Source: Sphingosinicella sp041916975
Lineage (GTDB): Bacteria > Pseudomonadota > Alphaproteobacteria > Sphingomonadales > Sphingomonadaceae
Assembly (NCBI RefSeq): GCF_041916975.1
Contig: NZ_JAYRYK010000001.1
Location: forward strand, 124,001 to 188,000
DNA length: 64,000 nucleotides
Reading direction: 5' to 3'
A model generated the notes under the pieces. That model searched no databases, was not told where the DNA came from, and saw only the letters and a program-made list of their open reading frames with translations. Of this stretch, positions 1-7,999 are shown piece after piece (position 1 is the stretch's first letter; every line of letters begins with the position of its first letter). The position numbers and the translations under genes were made by a program.

Positions 1-554
1 GGCAGGATTGCCACGCGAACCCCTCGGGTGCGCACACCGGCTGCATCGCCGCGCCGATGCTCTCCGATCTCGGCTGCGACTTCGTCATCGTTGGTCACAG
101 CGAGCGGCGTACCGACAACGGCGAGACCGACGCGGTCGTGAAGCTGAAGGCCACGGCAGCGATCATGGCTGGCCTCCGCGCGATCATCTGCGTCGGCGAA
201 ACGGAAGCCGAGCGTGATGCCGCGCGCCATCTCGACGTCGTCGCGGCGCAAATCGACGGCTCGCTTCCGGATGCGGACCCGGCAAGCGTCGTCATCGCCT
301 ATGAGCCCGTGTGGGCGATCGGTACGGGCCGCACGCCGCTCGCGGGCGATGTCGACGAGATGCACAATGCCATCCGCGCGCGCCTCGTCGCCCGCTACGG
401 CGAGGACGGACGCCGCATCCTCATCCTCTACGGCGGCTCGGTGAAGCCCTCGAACGCCGCCGAGCTGTTCGCGGTGCCCGAGGTCGGCGGCGCCCTCGTC
501 GGCGGCGCCAGCCTCAAGGCCGCGGACTTCCTGCCCATCATCGCTGCGGCCTGA
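1..554 (+). CDS. tpiA: Triose-phosphate isomerase, 3' part
   Basis: Interconverts dihydroxyacetone phosphate and glyceraldehyde 3-phosphate in glycolysis; cytosolic homodimer. The gene enters from the left edge: codons are in frame from base 3 and about 183 residues are visible, so roughly the first quarter, including the N-terminal active-site lysine, lies outside. The electrophilic histidine motif VIVGHSERR, the catalytic glutamate in AYEPVWAIGTG and the phosphate-binding LYGGSVKP are all present. The reading frame is intact to TGA. The next gene begins 3 bp later on the same strand, so the two may be cotranscribed. Identity is secure. Confidence 0.97.
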   Translation, partial: QDCHANPSGAHTGCIAAPMLSDLGCDFVIVGHSERRTDNGETDAVVKLKATAAIMAGLRAIICVGETEAERDAARHLDVVAAQIDGSLPDADPASVVIAYEPVWAIGTGRTPLAGDVDEMHNAIRARLVARYGEDGRRILILYGGSVKPSNAAELFAVPEVGGALVGGASLKAADFLPIIAAA

Positions 555-557
555 CGC

Positions 558-1613
558 GTGCGCGCCGCAGCTTTCGCCGCCGTGATGCTGGTCTCCCTGC
601 CGGCAGCGGCGGAGGTGCGGCTCGTGGTGCCGGAGGCGAATGCACCGCGCACCGGCACGTTCGAGGTGATCTTCCTCAACGACAGCGCAGAGGCCGCGAA
701 GCTCGACGCACCGAAAACGATCACCGTGGCGGAAGGCGAGGCGGCGCTGGAAGGCCCGGCACCTGCCGAGATCACCCCCGGCGGCTTCGCGCGCGTCACC
801 TACCGTCTCGGTTCGGTCCCGGCAGCGCCCGCGCCACAGGTGGCCGTCGCAGCCTCCACGGCCACGCCGCAGGAGGCCGAATCGACCGGCCTCGGCCGCT
901 TCGAGACCTACGAGCCGATGTATGCGCTCGTCGGCGCGAACCCGTCGGACGCAAAGCTCCAGCTCAGCTTCCGCTACCGCCTCTTCGGCCACCAGCCGCG
1001 TGAGTTCACAACGGGAGACGGCAGCCGCGAATGGCGCGCGGGCCTCTATTTCGGATACACGCAGCGCATGTTCTGGGATCTCTCCCAAGAGTCGATCCCG
1101 ATGTACGACATCACGTTCAGCCCGGAACTGTTCCTGCGCGCCGTCTCACCGGGCTCGACCAGCATCGGCGCGCCGATGCTCGGCATCCAGGCGGGTCTCC
1201 GTCACCAGTCGAATGGCGAGGACGGCGCGGATTCGCGCAGCTACAACACGCTCTACGTGGAGCCCTCGGTCGGTTTCGGTCTCGGCAACGGCTGGACGCT
1301 CACCGCCGCGCCGCGGCTCTGGGTCTATGTCGGCAGCAAGGAGGGCAACGAGCGCATCGCCCGCTATCGCGGCTACACGGGCCTCACGATCGACCTGAAA
1401 CAGCAGGACGGTTTCGGCCTGCGCACCTTTCTACAAGGCAACCTTTCAGGCGGGCGCGGCAGTGCCGAGGTGGACATGAGCTATTCGCTGCGCCGCTGGA
1501 CCGGGCTCAACCTCTATCTCTACAGCCAGCTCTACACCGGCTACGGCGAAGCGCTCATCGACTACGACGAACGCAACACCCGCCTGCGCTTCGGCATCGG
1601 GATCGTCCGCTAG
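558..1613 (+). CDS. pldA: Outer membrane phospholipase A
   Basis: Predicted calcium-dependent phospholipase A of the outer membrane, which removes phospholipids from the outer leaflet. The 351-residue product starts at GTG with a signal peptide (MRAAAFAAVMLVSLPAAAEV). After a proline/alanine linker, the C-terminal part from about residue 120 has the alternating pattern of a 12-strand beta barrel. The catalytic triad is visible: His216 and Ser218 in HQSNG and Asn230 in SRSYNTLY. Their spacing (2 and 14 residues) equals that of E. coli OmpLA His142/Ser144/Asn156. The roughly 100-residue periplasmic region before the barrel is longer than in E. coli. The stop overlaps the convergent methyltransferase gene by 4 bp (CTAG). 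Confidence 0.9.
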   Translation: MRAAAFAAVMLVSLPAAAEVRLVVPEANAPRTGTFEVIFLNDSAEAAKLDAPKTITVAEGEAALEGPAPAEITPGGFARVTYRLGSVPAAPAPQVAVAASTATPQEAESTGLGRFETYEPMYALVGANPSDAKLQLSFRYRLFGHQPREFTTGDGSREWRAGLYFGYTQRMFWDLSQESIPMYDITFSPELFLRAVSPGSTSIGAPMLGIQAGLRHQSNGEDGADSRSYNTLYVEPSVGFGLGNGWTLTAAPRLWVYVGSKEGNERIARYRGYTGLTIDLKQQDGFGLRTFLQGNLSGGRGSAEVDMSYSLRRWTGLNLYLYSQLYTGYGEALIDYDERNTRLRFGIGIVR

Positions 1614-2434
1614 GGCCTTTCACCCACGATCCACCACACCCGGTGCGGAACCGCGAGTGGATCTTCCGGAAAACGTGCGCGGAGCGTCGAGGCCAGAATC
1701 TCGTCGAAACGGGCGGTTGCTTCGGCGTCGAGGCTGGCCTTGATCCCGGCGCTGGCGCGGATGCGGCCGCGCCACGCTTCATGGCTGTAGGGCTGGGCGA
1801 TATCGAACGACCGGGTTTCAAGGCTCGTAAAGCCGGCGTTCGCCATGTCGGCGGGCCAGTGCGGATAGACTCCTGTTCCGCCGGCGAGCGCCCATGCCGG
1901 ATTCGCTTCCATGATCAGCTGCTCGGTCGCCTCGACGACGTTGCCCCGGAGCGGAAGCCAGTCGAAATGGCAAATGACCAGGTGTCCGCCGGGCTTCAGC
2001 ACACGGAAGGCTACTGCGGCGGCACGCTCGCGTTCGAACCAGTGCCAGCACTGTCCGGCAGTGACGATGTCGAAGGTCTGGTCGGGAAACGCCAGCGTCT
2101 CGGCACGGCCTTCGCGGAAATCGACGGAAACGCCTTCGCGCCGGGCGATCTCGGCGCCTTCCTGCATCATCTCGGGTGAGGGATCGACACCGATGACGTC
2201 GAGCCCGCGCCGGGCAAGGCTGCGCGCGACCGTGCCCGTGCCTGTGCCGATATCGAGCGCTTTCAGTCCTGCCCGAAGCGCGATCTGTTCGGCGAGGCGG
2301 CCGAAGAACGCTTCCGGGAAACCGGCCCGGAACTTGCCGTAATCTGACGAAGCCTTGCCGAAATCGACGCTCGGACCGAGCCTTGCTGCGGCCTCGATAA
2401 TATCCTTGGGGTCCATATGGCCGGTATCCTGCAT
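1610..2434 (-). CDS. Class I SAM-dependent methyltransferase
   Basis: A 274-residue Rossmann-fold methyltransferase. Motif I is ALDIGTGTGTVARSL, followed by an acidic residue in GVDPSPEM, then FDIVTAGQCWHWF (post-I/motif II) and RVLKPGGHLVI (motif III). This matches the Methyltransf_11/25 small-molecule family, often annotated as UbiE/COQ5-like, but the substrate cannot be read from the sequence. I chose the ATG at 2434 because GGAGG lies 10 nt upstream; in-frame starts also exist at 2452 (ATG), 2476 (TTG) and 2416 (ATG). It converges on pldA with a 4-bp overlap and is divergent from secG. Confidence 0.8.
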   Translation of the reverse strand: MQDTGHMDPKDIIEAAARLGPSVDFGKASSDYGKFRAGFPEAFFGRLAEQIALRAGLKALDIGTGTGTVARSLARRGLDVIGVDPSPEMMQEGAEIARREGVSVDFREGRAETLAFPDQTFDIVTAGQCWHWFERERAAAVAFRVLKPGGHLVICHFDWLPLRGNVVEATEQLIMEANPAWALAGGTGVYPHWPADMANAGFTSLETRSFDIAQPYSHEAWRGRIRASAGIKASLDAEATARFDEILASTLRARFPEDPLAVPHRVWWIVGERP

Positions 2435-2565
2435 GGCGATGCCGCCTCCCATCGCGCCGCCGTATGCAAAGGTCAATCGCGGCGCGCAGAGCCCGGAGTG
2501 CTTGAACTCGCGTCTCCGCGTCGTTATGTGGCCAGCAGAAATTCGCCAGAAACGATCGGTTCCGC

Positions 2566-2970
2566 ATGTCCACCGCGCTGATGCACTTCGTCCTTGTCAT
2601 CCACTCGCTGATCGCGATCGCGCTTGTCGCGGTGATTTTGCTGCAGCGTAGCGAGGGCGGGGCGCTTGGTATCGGCGGCGGTCCGGGCGGGCTGCTCACA
2701 GCGCGGGGCGCGGGCAATCTGCTCACCAAGTCGACCGGCGTTCTCGCGGCGTTCTTCCTCGGCACCAGCATCCTGCTCGCCGTGATGGCCAGCCTCGCCA
2801 AGGCGCCGACCACGATCGACACTTCGCTCGTGCCCACCGCGGAAGCCCCCGCAGCGCCTGCCGACGGCCTGCCGACCGCGCTCCCCGGCAGCACGGCGCC
2901 TGCCAATGATGCGCTGCCGATGGCGCTCCCGGCAGCGCCCGCCAGCGACGACATTCCGACCGCGCAATAA
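2566..2970 (+). CDS. secG: Preprotein translocase subunit SecG
   Basis: Small integral membrane subunit of the SecYEG translocon that stimulates SecA-driven export. The 134-residue product has two transmembrane segments (about residues 6-24 and 57-77) with the family's glycine-rich connecting loop (RSEGGALGIGGGPGG). The C-terminal 55 residues form a proline/alanine-rich tail with near-repeats (LPTALPGS, LPMALPAA), as in many alphaproteobacterial SecG proteins. It lies between tpiA and pyrG, an order common in this group. Confidence 0.95.
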   Translation: MSTALMHFVLVIHSLIAIALVAVILLQRSEGGALGIGGGPGGLLTARGAGNLLTKSTGVLAAFFLGTSILLAVMASLAKAPTTIDTSLVPTAEAPAAPADGLPTALPGSTAPANDALPMALPAAPASDDIPTAQ

Positions 2971-3051
2971 AGTCATCCACAGAAAAAAGTCCCGCCGCTG
3001 CCCCGAATCGGGTGGCGGTCCATCCCTTTGCTCGCCTATAGGTTTTCTCCC

Positions 3052-4683
3052 ATGGCGCGGTACATTTTCATCACCGGCGGCGTGGTTTCCTCGCTCGGAA
3101 AAGGTCTCATGGCGGCGAGCCTCGCCGCGCTCCTGCAGGCGCGCGGCTATACGGTGCGCATCCGCAAGTTCGACCCGTATCTGAACGTCGATCCGGGAAC
3201 CATGTCGCCTTATCAGCACGGCGAAGTCTACGTCACCGACGACGGGGCGGAGACCGATCTCGATCTCGGCCACTACGAGCGGTTCACGGGCGTGCCCTCG
3301 CGCCAGTCCGACAACGTCACCTCGGGTCGCATCTACCAGCAGATCATCGCCAAGGAGCGCCGCGGCGACTTCCTCGGCGCGACCGTCCAGGTGATCCCGC
3401 ACGTGACGGACGCGATCAAGGCGTTCGCTCTTGCCGACACCGAGGACCTCGATTTCGTGCTCTGCGAGATCGGCGGCACGGTGGGCGACATCGAATCGCT
3501 GCCGTTCATCGAGGCGATCCGCCAGCTGCGGAACGACATCGGCGCCGAAAACGTGTGCTTCGTTCACGTCACGCTGATCCCGTTCATCGCCGCGGCGGGC
3601 GAACTCAAGACGAAGCCGACGCAGCACAGCGTGCGCGAGCTCACCAGCCTCGGCATCCAGCCGCAGGTGCTCGTCTGCCGCTGCGAAAAGCCGGTGCCGG
3701 ACAGCGACCGCGCGAAGATCGCGCTGTTCTGCAACGTCCGCAAGGAAGCCGTGATCCCGGCGCTCGATGCGAAAAGCATCTACGCCGTGCCGCTCCAGTA
3801 CCATGCCGAGGGGCTGGACCGTGAAGTGCTGCGCGCCTTCGGCATCGAGGCCGAGGCCTCGCCGAACCTGTCCCGCTGGGACGACATCATGGACCGGCTG
3901 AACAATCCCGAGGGCGAAGTCACCATCGGCGTCGTCGGCAAGTACGTGGGCTTGCAGGACGCCTACAAGTCGCTGCACGAGGCGCTCGTCCACGGCGGCA
4001 TCGCGAACCGCGTCAAGGTCAACGTCAAGTGGCTGGACGCGGAACTGTTCGAAGGGGAAGGGGCTGAGCCCCAGCTTCTGGAGCCGATGCACGGCATTCT
4101 CGTTCCCGGCGGCTTCGGCGAGCGCGGCAGCGAAGGCAAGATCGCCAGCGTTGCGTTCGCGCGCGAGCGCGGCGTGCCGTTCTTCGGCATCTGCCTTGGG
4201 ATGCAGATGGCCTGCATCGAGGGCGCGCGAAACCTTGCGGGCATCGCGGGTGCGTCGACCACCGAGTTCGGCCCCACGGATGAGCCTGTCGTGGGTCTCA
4301 TCACCGAGTGGATGTCCGAAGAGGGCCTCCAGAAACGCGAAGTGGGCGGCGACCTCGGCGGCACGATGCGTCTCGGCGCGTTCCCGGCGAAGCTTGGCGC
4401 GAACAGCGTCGTCGGCAGCGTCTACGGCGCCACCGATATCTCCGAACGCCACCGCCACCGCTACGAGGTGAACATCCACTACAAGGATGCGCTCGAAAAG
4501 GGCGGCCTCGTCTTCTCCGGCATGTCGCCAGACGGCGAGCTTCCAGAGATCGTCGAACGGCCCGAACACCCGTGGTTCATCGGTGTCCAGTTCCACCCGG
4601 AACTGAAATCCAAGCCGTTCGACCCGCATCCGCTGTTCGCCAGCTTCATCGCGGCGGCCCTCAAACAAAGCCGCCTCGTCTAA
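3052..4683 (+). CDS. pyrG: CTP synthase
   Basis: Aminates UTP to CTP with glutamine-derived ammonia and ATP. The 543-residue length is normal. The N-terminal synthetase domain begins ARYIFITGGVVSSLGKG, with the P-loop-like SLGKG. The C-terminal class I glutamine amidotransferase domain has its nucleophile in FGICLGMQMACIEGA (Cys near residue 380) and its His-Glu pair in FHPELKS near residue 514. I took the ATG at 3052 because the family starts here with MARYIF; an in-frame start at 3028 would add eight non-conserved residues. A possible -10 element TATAGG lies about 10 nt upstream of the start. Confidence 0.98.
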   Translation: MARYIFITGGVVSSLGKGLMAASLAALLQARGYTVRIRKFDPYLNVDPGTMSPYQHGEVYVTDDGAETDLDLGHYERFTGVPSRQSDNVTSGRIYQQIIAKERRGDFLGATVQVIPHVTDAIKAFALADTEDLDFVLCEIGGTVGDIESLPFIEAIRQLRNDIGAENVCFVHVTLIPFIAAAGELKTKPTQHSVRELTSLGIQPQVLVCRCEKPVPDSDRAKIALFCNVRKEAVIPALDAKSIYAVPLQYHAEGLDREVLRAFGIEAEASPNLSRWDDIMDRLNNPEGEVTIGVVGKYVGLQDAYKSLHEALVHGGIANRVKVNVKWLDAELFEGEGAEPQLLEPMHGILVPGGFGERGSEGKIASVAFARERGVPFFGICLGMQMACIEGARNLAGIAGASTTEFGPTDEPVVGLITEWMSEEGLQKREVGGDLGGTMRLGAFPAKLGANSVVGSVYGATDISERHRHRYEVNIHYKDALEKGGLVFSGMSPDGELPEIVERPEHPWFIGVQFHPELKSKPFDPHPLFASFIAAALKQSRLV

Positions 4684-4689
4684 CCAACT

Positions 4690-4712
4690 CCCTCTCCCCG
4701 CCGGGGAGAGGG
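4690..4712. repeat. Intergenic hairpin repeat (CCCTCTCCCC type)
   Basis: Perfect 10-bp inverted repeat CCCTCTCCCC/GGGGAGAGGG with a 3-nt loop, in the short gap between the convergent pyrG and SDR genes. Similar 'ccctctccccgnnggggagaggg' hairpins are common intergenic repeats in many proteobacteria. It has no T-tract on either strand, so I call it a repeat that may also block transcription from both sides. It is the only copy seen in this window. Confidence 0.7.
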
Positions 4713-4738
4713 TTGGGAAGAGGGGTAAGCCAAAAACC

Positions 4739-5494
4739 TCAGATCGCCTGACCACCCGAAACCTCGATCCGCTGCGCGTTTACCCAGCGATTGTCCTCGG
4801 AAAGCAGGTTCGCGATCATTGGCCCGATATCGTCCGGCACGCCGACGCGGCCGAGCGCAGTGATATCGGCGAGGCCTTTGTTGATCTCGGCGTTGTCGCG
4901 CACGGCGCCGCCGCCGAAATCGGTCTCGATCGCACCCGGTGCCACGGTGTTGACCGCGATCCCACGCGCACCGAGTTCCTTCGCCATGTAGAGCGTCAGC
5001 ACCTCGACCGCGCCTTTCATCGCCGCATAGGCCGCGTAGCCGGGGTAGGCGAAACGGGTGAGACCGCTCGAGATGTTCACGATGCGGCCGCCATCGGCGA
5101 TCAGCGGCAGCAGTGCCTGTGTGAGGAAGAGCACGCCCTTCAGGTGCACGTTGACGAGGCCGTCGAACTGCGCCTCCGTGGTTTCGGCGATAGGCGCGTA
5201 TTCGCCGTGTCCGGCGTTGTTCACCAGATGATCGAACGTCTCCCGCTGCCACGTTTCGCGTAGCGCCGTACGCAGCCGGTCTGCGAAGCCAGCGAAAGCA
5301 GCGACATCGCCGGTGTCGAGCTGCAGCGCCACCGCCTTGCGGCCCATTGCCTGAATCTCCGCGACGGCGCGGTCCGCCTCGTCGCTGCGGCTGTGATAGG
5401 TGAGCACGACATCGCCGCCGCGGCGTGCGATGCTGAGCGCCGTATTGCGACCAAGGCCGCGGCTGGAACCAGTTACGAGGGTGATCTTTGTCAT
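4739..5494 (-). CDS. SDR family NAD(P)-dependent oxidoreductase
   Basis: Classical short-chain dehydrogenase of 251 residues, probably a soluble tetramer. The N-terminal cofactor motif is TGSSRGLG, followed by NNAG, the catalytic serine in IVNISSG and the YAAYAAMKGA region. The usual YxxxK is present as Y-A-A-M-K, and PGAIETDF follows. The Arg after TGSS and the YHSRSDE segment suggest NADP preference. I chose the ATG at 5494 because AAGGAG sits 7-8 nt upstream; an ATG at 5500 is also in frame but too close to that site. It diverges from an AraC-type regulator that probably controls it. The substrate is unknown. Confidence 0.88.
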   Translation of the reverse strand: MTKITLVTGSSRGLGRNTALSIARRGGDVVLTYHSRSDEADRAVAEIQAMGRKAVALQLDTGDVAAFAGFADRLRTALRETWQRETFDHLVNNAGHGEYAPIAETTEAQFDGLVNVHLKGVLFLTQALLPLIADGGRIVNISSGLTRFAYPGYAAYAAMKGAVEVLTLYMAKELGARGIAVNTVAPGAIETDFGGGAVRDNAEINKGLADITALGRVGVPDDIGPMIANLLSEDNRWVNAQRIEVSGGQAI

Positions 5495-5629
5495 GGCCAT
5501 TCTCCTTGGGTTTGTGTTGCTTGATGTATAGGCGCCGCGCGCATCCCCGTGTTGCCGGAAGCTCGGAGTGTCTTGCCTGATCCTCCAACGGAGATGTATT
5601 TCAGGTGGAAAGCGGCTATTGCGTCTTTC

Positions 5630-6517
5630 ATGACCACGCTCCTTGAAGCTGTCCGGCGCCACGCAGACGCCCATGCCGACCCGCTCGGTTTTGCGCCGAC
5701 TCCGATCCCCGGCCTTTTCGCCGTGCGCGCGACCACGCCGAGCGGGCTCCTCCACGACGTCTACCGTCCGCTGGTCTGCCTTCTGGTGCAAGGCAGCAAG
5801 CAGGTGACGATGGGAACGCAGGCCTTCACTTTTTCCGCCGGGGATTCGCTGCTCGTGACGGCGGACGTGCCGACCGTCAGCCAGATCACGCGGGCGAGCC
5901 TTGCCGCGCCTTACTATTCACTGGTGCTGGAACTGGATCTTGCGCTGATCGCCGAGCTCACGACGGAAATGAAGCCTGCGCTCGTTTCCGATGCCGCACC
6001 CGTTCGCGTCGATACGACGGACAGGGAGGTCGCCGACGCCGCGCTTCGTTTGATGCAGCTGCTGGACCGCCCACAAGCGCTGCCGGTGCTGCAGGCGCAG
6101 CTGCGACGCGAGATGCACTATTGGTTGCTCGCCGGGCGACATGGGCCTGCCATCCGGCAACTCGGCTGGCCCGATGGCCACGCAAGGCGGATCGCACGGG
6201 CCGTTGCCGTGCTGCGCGAGGCTTACGCCGAGACCGTTCCCGTCGAGCGCCTGGCCGCTGCCGCGGGCATGAGCCCGTCGTCGTTCCATCACCATTTCAA
6301 GGCGATCACTTCGCTCTCGCCGCTGCAATTCCAGAAGCAGCTGCGCCTCATCGAAGCGAAACGGCTGATGCTTTCGGAAGGGCGCAGCGCCGCGCACGTG
6401 GCATTCTCTGTCGGCTACGAAAGCGTGCCGCAATTCACGCGCGAATATGCGCGCCTGTTCGGTCTGCCCCCGGTGCGAGACACACGGGTTGCACGTGAAA
6501 GCGCCCGCGCGGCCTGA
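5630..6517 (+). CDS. AraC family transcriptional regulator
   Basis: A 295-residue regulator. The N-terminal cupin-like sensor domain (AraC_N type, with RPLVCLLVQGSKQVTMG and FSAGDSLLVTADVPT) is followed by two C-terminal helix-turn-helix motifs (PVERLAAAAGMSPSSFHHHF and SAAHVAFSVGYESVPQFTRE). Family members with this sensor often control a divergently transcribed oxidoreductase, and that arrangement is seen here with the SDR gene. I selected the ATG at 5630 because relatives start with a short MTxLLEAVxRHAD helix; ATG 5594 and GTG 5549 are in-frame alternatives. The inducer is unknown. Confidence 0.88.
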   Translation: MTTLLEAVRRHADAHADPLGFAPTPIPGLFAVRATTPSGLLHDVYRPLVCLLVQGSKQVTMGTQAFTFSAGDSLLVTADVPTVSQITRASLAAPYYSLVLELDLALIAELTTEMKPALVSDAAPVRVDTTDREVADAALRLMQLLDRPQALPVLQAQLRREMHYWLLAGRHGPAIRQLGWPDGHARRIARAVAVLREAYAETVPVERLAAAAGMSPSSFHHHFKAITSLSPLQFQKQLRLIEAKRLMLSEGRSAAHVAFSVGYESVPQFTREYARLFGLPPVRDTRVARESARAA

Positions 6518-6582
6518 AGTGCGAATACCTGCGCCTTTATCCATGGTAACATTTGCGCGGACAGGGTGAGAGGGTCGCGGCC

Positions 6583-7638
6583 ATGGGGCGGTGGATCAAG
6601 CGGTTGGCGGCTGCGCTGGCAGTGCTTGTCGTGCTCGTTCTCGCGGCGGCGTGGCTCAGCCCGTGGCCGGGTGTGCTCGTCATCCGGCAAATCTTCGATG
6701 CCGGCGCGCGCGCCGCATCGGCAAAGCTTGAAAAGCACCTGCCCACGAACGTCCGCTCGCTGAACGACATCGCCTACGCACCGGGCGATCCCGATGCGAG
6801 GCTCGACATTCACCTACCTTCAAGCGGTAAGGGACCGTTTCCCGTGATTCTCTGGATTCACGGCGGCGCATGGGTTTCGGGCGACAAATCCGACCTCACC
6901 AACTACCTGAAGATTCTTGCCGCCAGAGGCTATGGCGTCGTCAACATCAGCTATTCGATCGCGCCGGGCGCGACCTACCCAACCCCGGTGCGGCAAGCGA
7001 ATGAAGCGCTCGGCTTCGTGGCGCAGGAAGGGGCGCGGTATGGCCTCGATCCCGCACGCATCGTGCTCGCCGGCGATTCGGCGGGCGCACAGCTTGCGGC
7101 GCAGCTCGCGGGTATCGTGACCTCAGCCGATTATGCGGATGCCGTCGGCATCACGCCTTCGCCGCTTCCCGCGCCGCTGCGCGGTGTGCTGCTCTATTGC
7201 GGGCCTTATGACGTCGGCAAGGTGAACTTCGACGGTCCCTTCGGCATTTTCCTGCGCACGGTGGTGTGGGCGTACAGCGGCACGCGGGATTTCCGCAGTG
7301 ACCCAGCCTTCGCGCTGATGTCCGTCGCGCAGCACGTCACGCCTGCGTTCCCGCCTGCGTTCATCTCGGTCGGCAACGTCGATCCGCTGCGTCCGCAGTC
7401 TGTCCAACTGGCGGATGCCCTGCGTGCGAAAGGCGCCAAGGTGGAAACGCTGTTCTTTCCTGATGCCTACACGCCGCCGCTCGCGCACGAGCACCAATTC
7501 GATCTCGATACGGAGGCGGGAAAGCTGGCTCTGCGGCGTTCGGCCGCGTGGCTCGGCGGCGTCATGCGCGATGCGCCGCCGCAACAGCCTGTCGAACAGG
7601 CGGGTTCTTCAGGGTCGTTTGAGAACGGCCACAAATGA
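6583..7638 (+). CDS. Membrane-anchored or exported alpha/beta hydrolase (esterase)
   Basis: A 351-residue alpha/beta-hydrolase-fold enzyme related to carboxylesterases of the BD-FAE/hormone-sensitive lipase groups. The N-terminal hydrophobic segment (about residues 7-25) is an uncleaved anchor or signal peptide, placing the enzyme in the periplasm. The oxyanion-hole motif is IHGGAWVSG and the nucleophile is Ser165 in GDSAG. The acid is probably in VGNVDPL, and the histidine is in the C-terminal HEHQF. The start at 6583 is an ATG preceded by a GGTGAGAGG purine stretch. The true substrate is unknown. A strong terminator follows directly. Confidence 0.85.
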   Translation: MGRWIKRLAAALAVLVVLVLAAAWLSPWPGVLVIRQIFDAGARAASAKLEKHLPTNVRSLNDIAYAPGDPDARLDIHLPSSGKGPFPVILWIHGGAWVSGDKSDLTNYLKILAARGYGVVNISYSIAPGATYPTPVRQANEALGFVAQEGARYGLDPARIVLAGDSAGAQLAAQLAGIVTSADYADAVGITPSPLPAPLRGVLLYCGPYDVGKVNFDGPFGIFLRTVVWAYSGTRDFRSDPAFALMSVAQHVTPAFPPAFISVGNVDPLRPQSVQLADALRAKGAKVETLFFPDAYTPPLAHEHQFDLDTEAGKLALRRSAAWLGGVMRDAPPQQPVEQAGSSGSFENGHK

Positions 7639-7640
7639 AA

Positions 7641-7670
7641 AGCGCCCGGGTCGTTTCCGGCCCGGGCGCT
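7641..7670. terminator. Strong intergenic terminator hairpin
   Basis: Perfect 10-bp stem AGCGCCCGGG/CCCGGGCGCT with a 10-nt loop, starting 3 bp after the esterase stop. On the plus strand it is followed by a second small hairpin (CTCG-TGA-CGAG) and then TCTTTTT at 7682-7687. On the minus strand the same stem runs into TTTTCATTT. It can therefore end the esterase transcript and any minus-strand transcript arriving from the gene-free region to its right. Confidence 0.85.
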
Positions 7671-7999
7671 CTCGTGACGAGTCTTTTTAACTCCCGCGAA
7701 GATCAGGTCCTCTGTTCCCCCATCGGACCCCGACCTTGCTAGCGCGCCGTCGTTATTCGCGTCGCGCGTCCTCCCCCAACCCTGGTGCCCTCCCACAGGC
7801 GATACCGGATCAGTGGCGAGAGTGTTACGGTGCGGGTGGGCATCCCGACAAGAGAGCGTCACGCCCCACGCACATTAATTTCGGGGGGTGTGGATATGAT
7901 GCAACAATGCGGCTCGGTGCGGCTGCGTAACGGGCAAGGGTAGGGGATCGCGGATTGGGCAGTTGCTTGCGCGGCCGCCCATGCTAGACAGCGCGCACT
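7671..7999. other. Gene-free, hairpin-rich intergenic region before proS
   Basis: I see no credible protein gene here. Several hairpins can be drawn. AAGATC...GACCTT (7699-7704/7733-7738) encloses GGTCC...GGACC. GCGCG/CGCGC with CG/CG, around 7742-7769, is a second one. CCTG-GTG/CAC-AGG encloses the loop CCCTCC, around 7781-7799. The plus strand is C-rich and the minus strand G-rich. On the minus strand the region would run straight into the 7641-7670 terminator, as a small RNA gene would. No known RNA family could be assigned. The proS promoter and leader must also lie in its right-hand part. Confidence 0.45.

Noticed and set aside
2524..4755. 743-codon open frame antisense to pyrG
   Set aside because: GC-rich third positions of pyrG create long antisense frames. 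Its translation is low-complexity and resembles no protein, while pyrG is a full-length conserved gene.
7787..7817. Cobalamin-riboswitch-like pieces on the minus strand (GCCACTG and GGGAGGGC)
   Set aside because: The essential B12 box (CAGGAGACCTGCC-like) is missing. The hairpin between the two pieces is weak, and no gene lies downstream on that strand before the terminator.
7467..7862. Minus-strand frame covering the proS upstream region
   Set aside because: It runs through the terminator hairpin and into the esterase gene antisense, with low-complexity product and no start signal.
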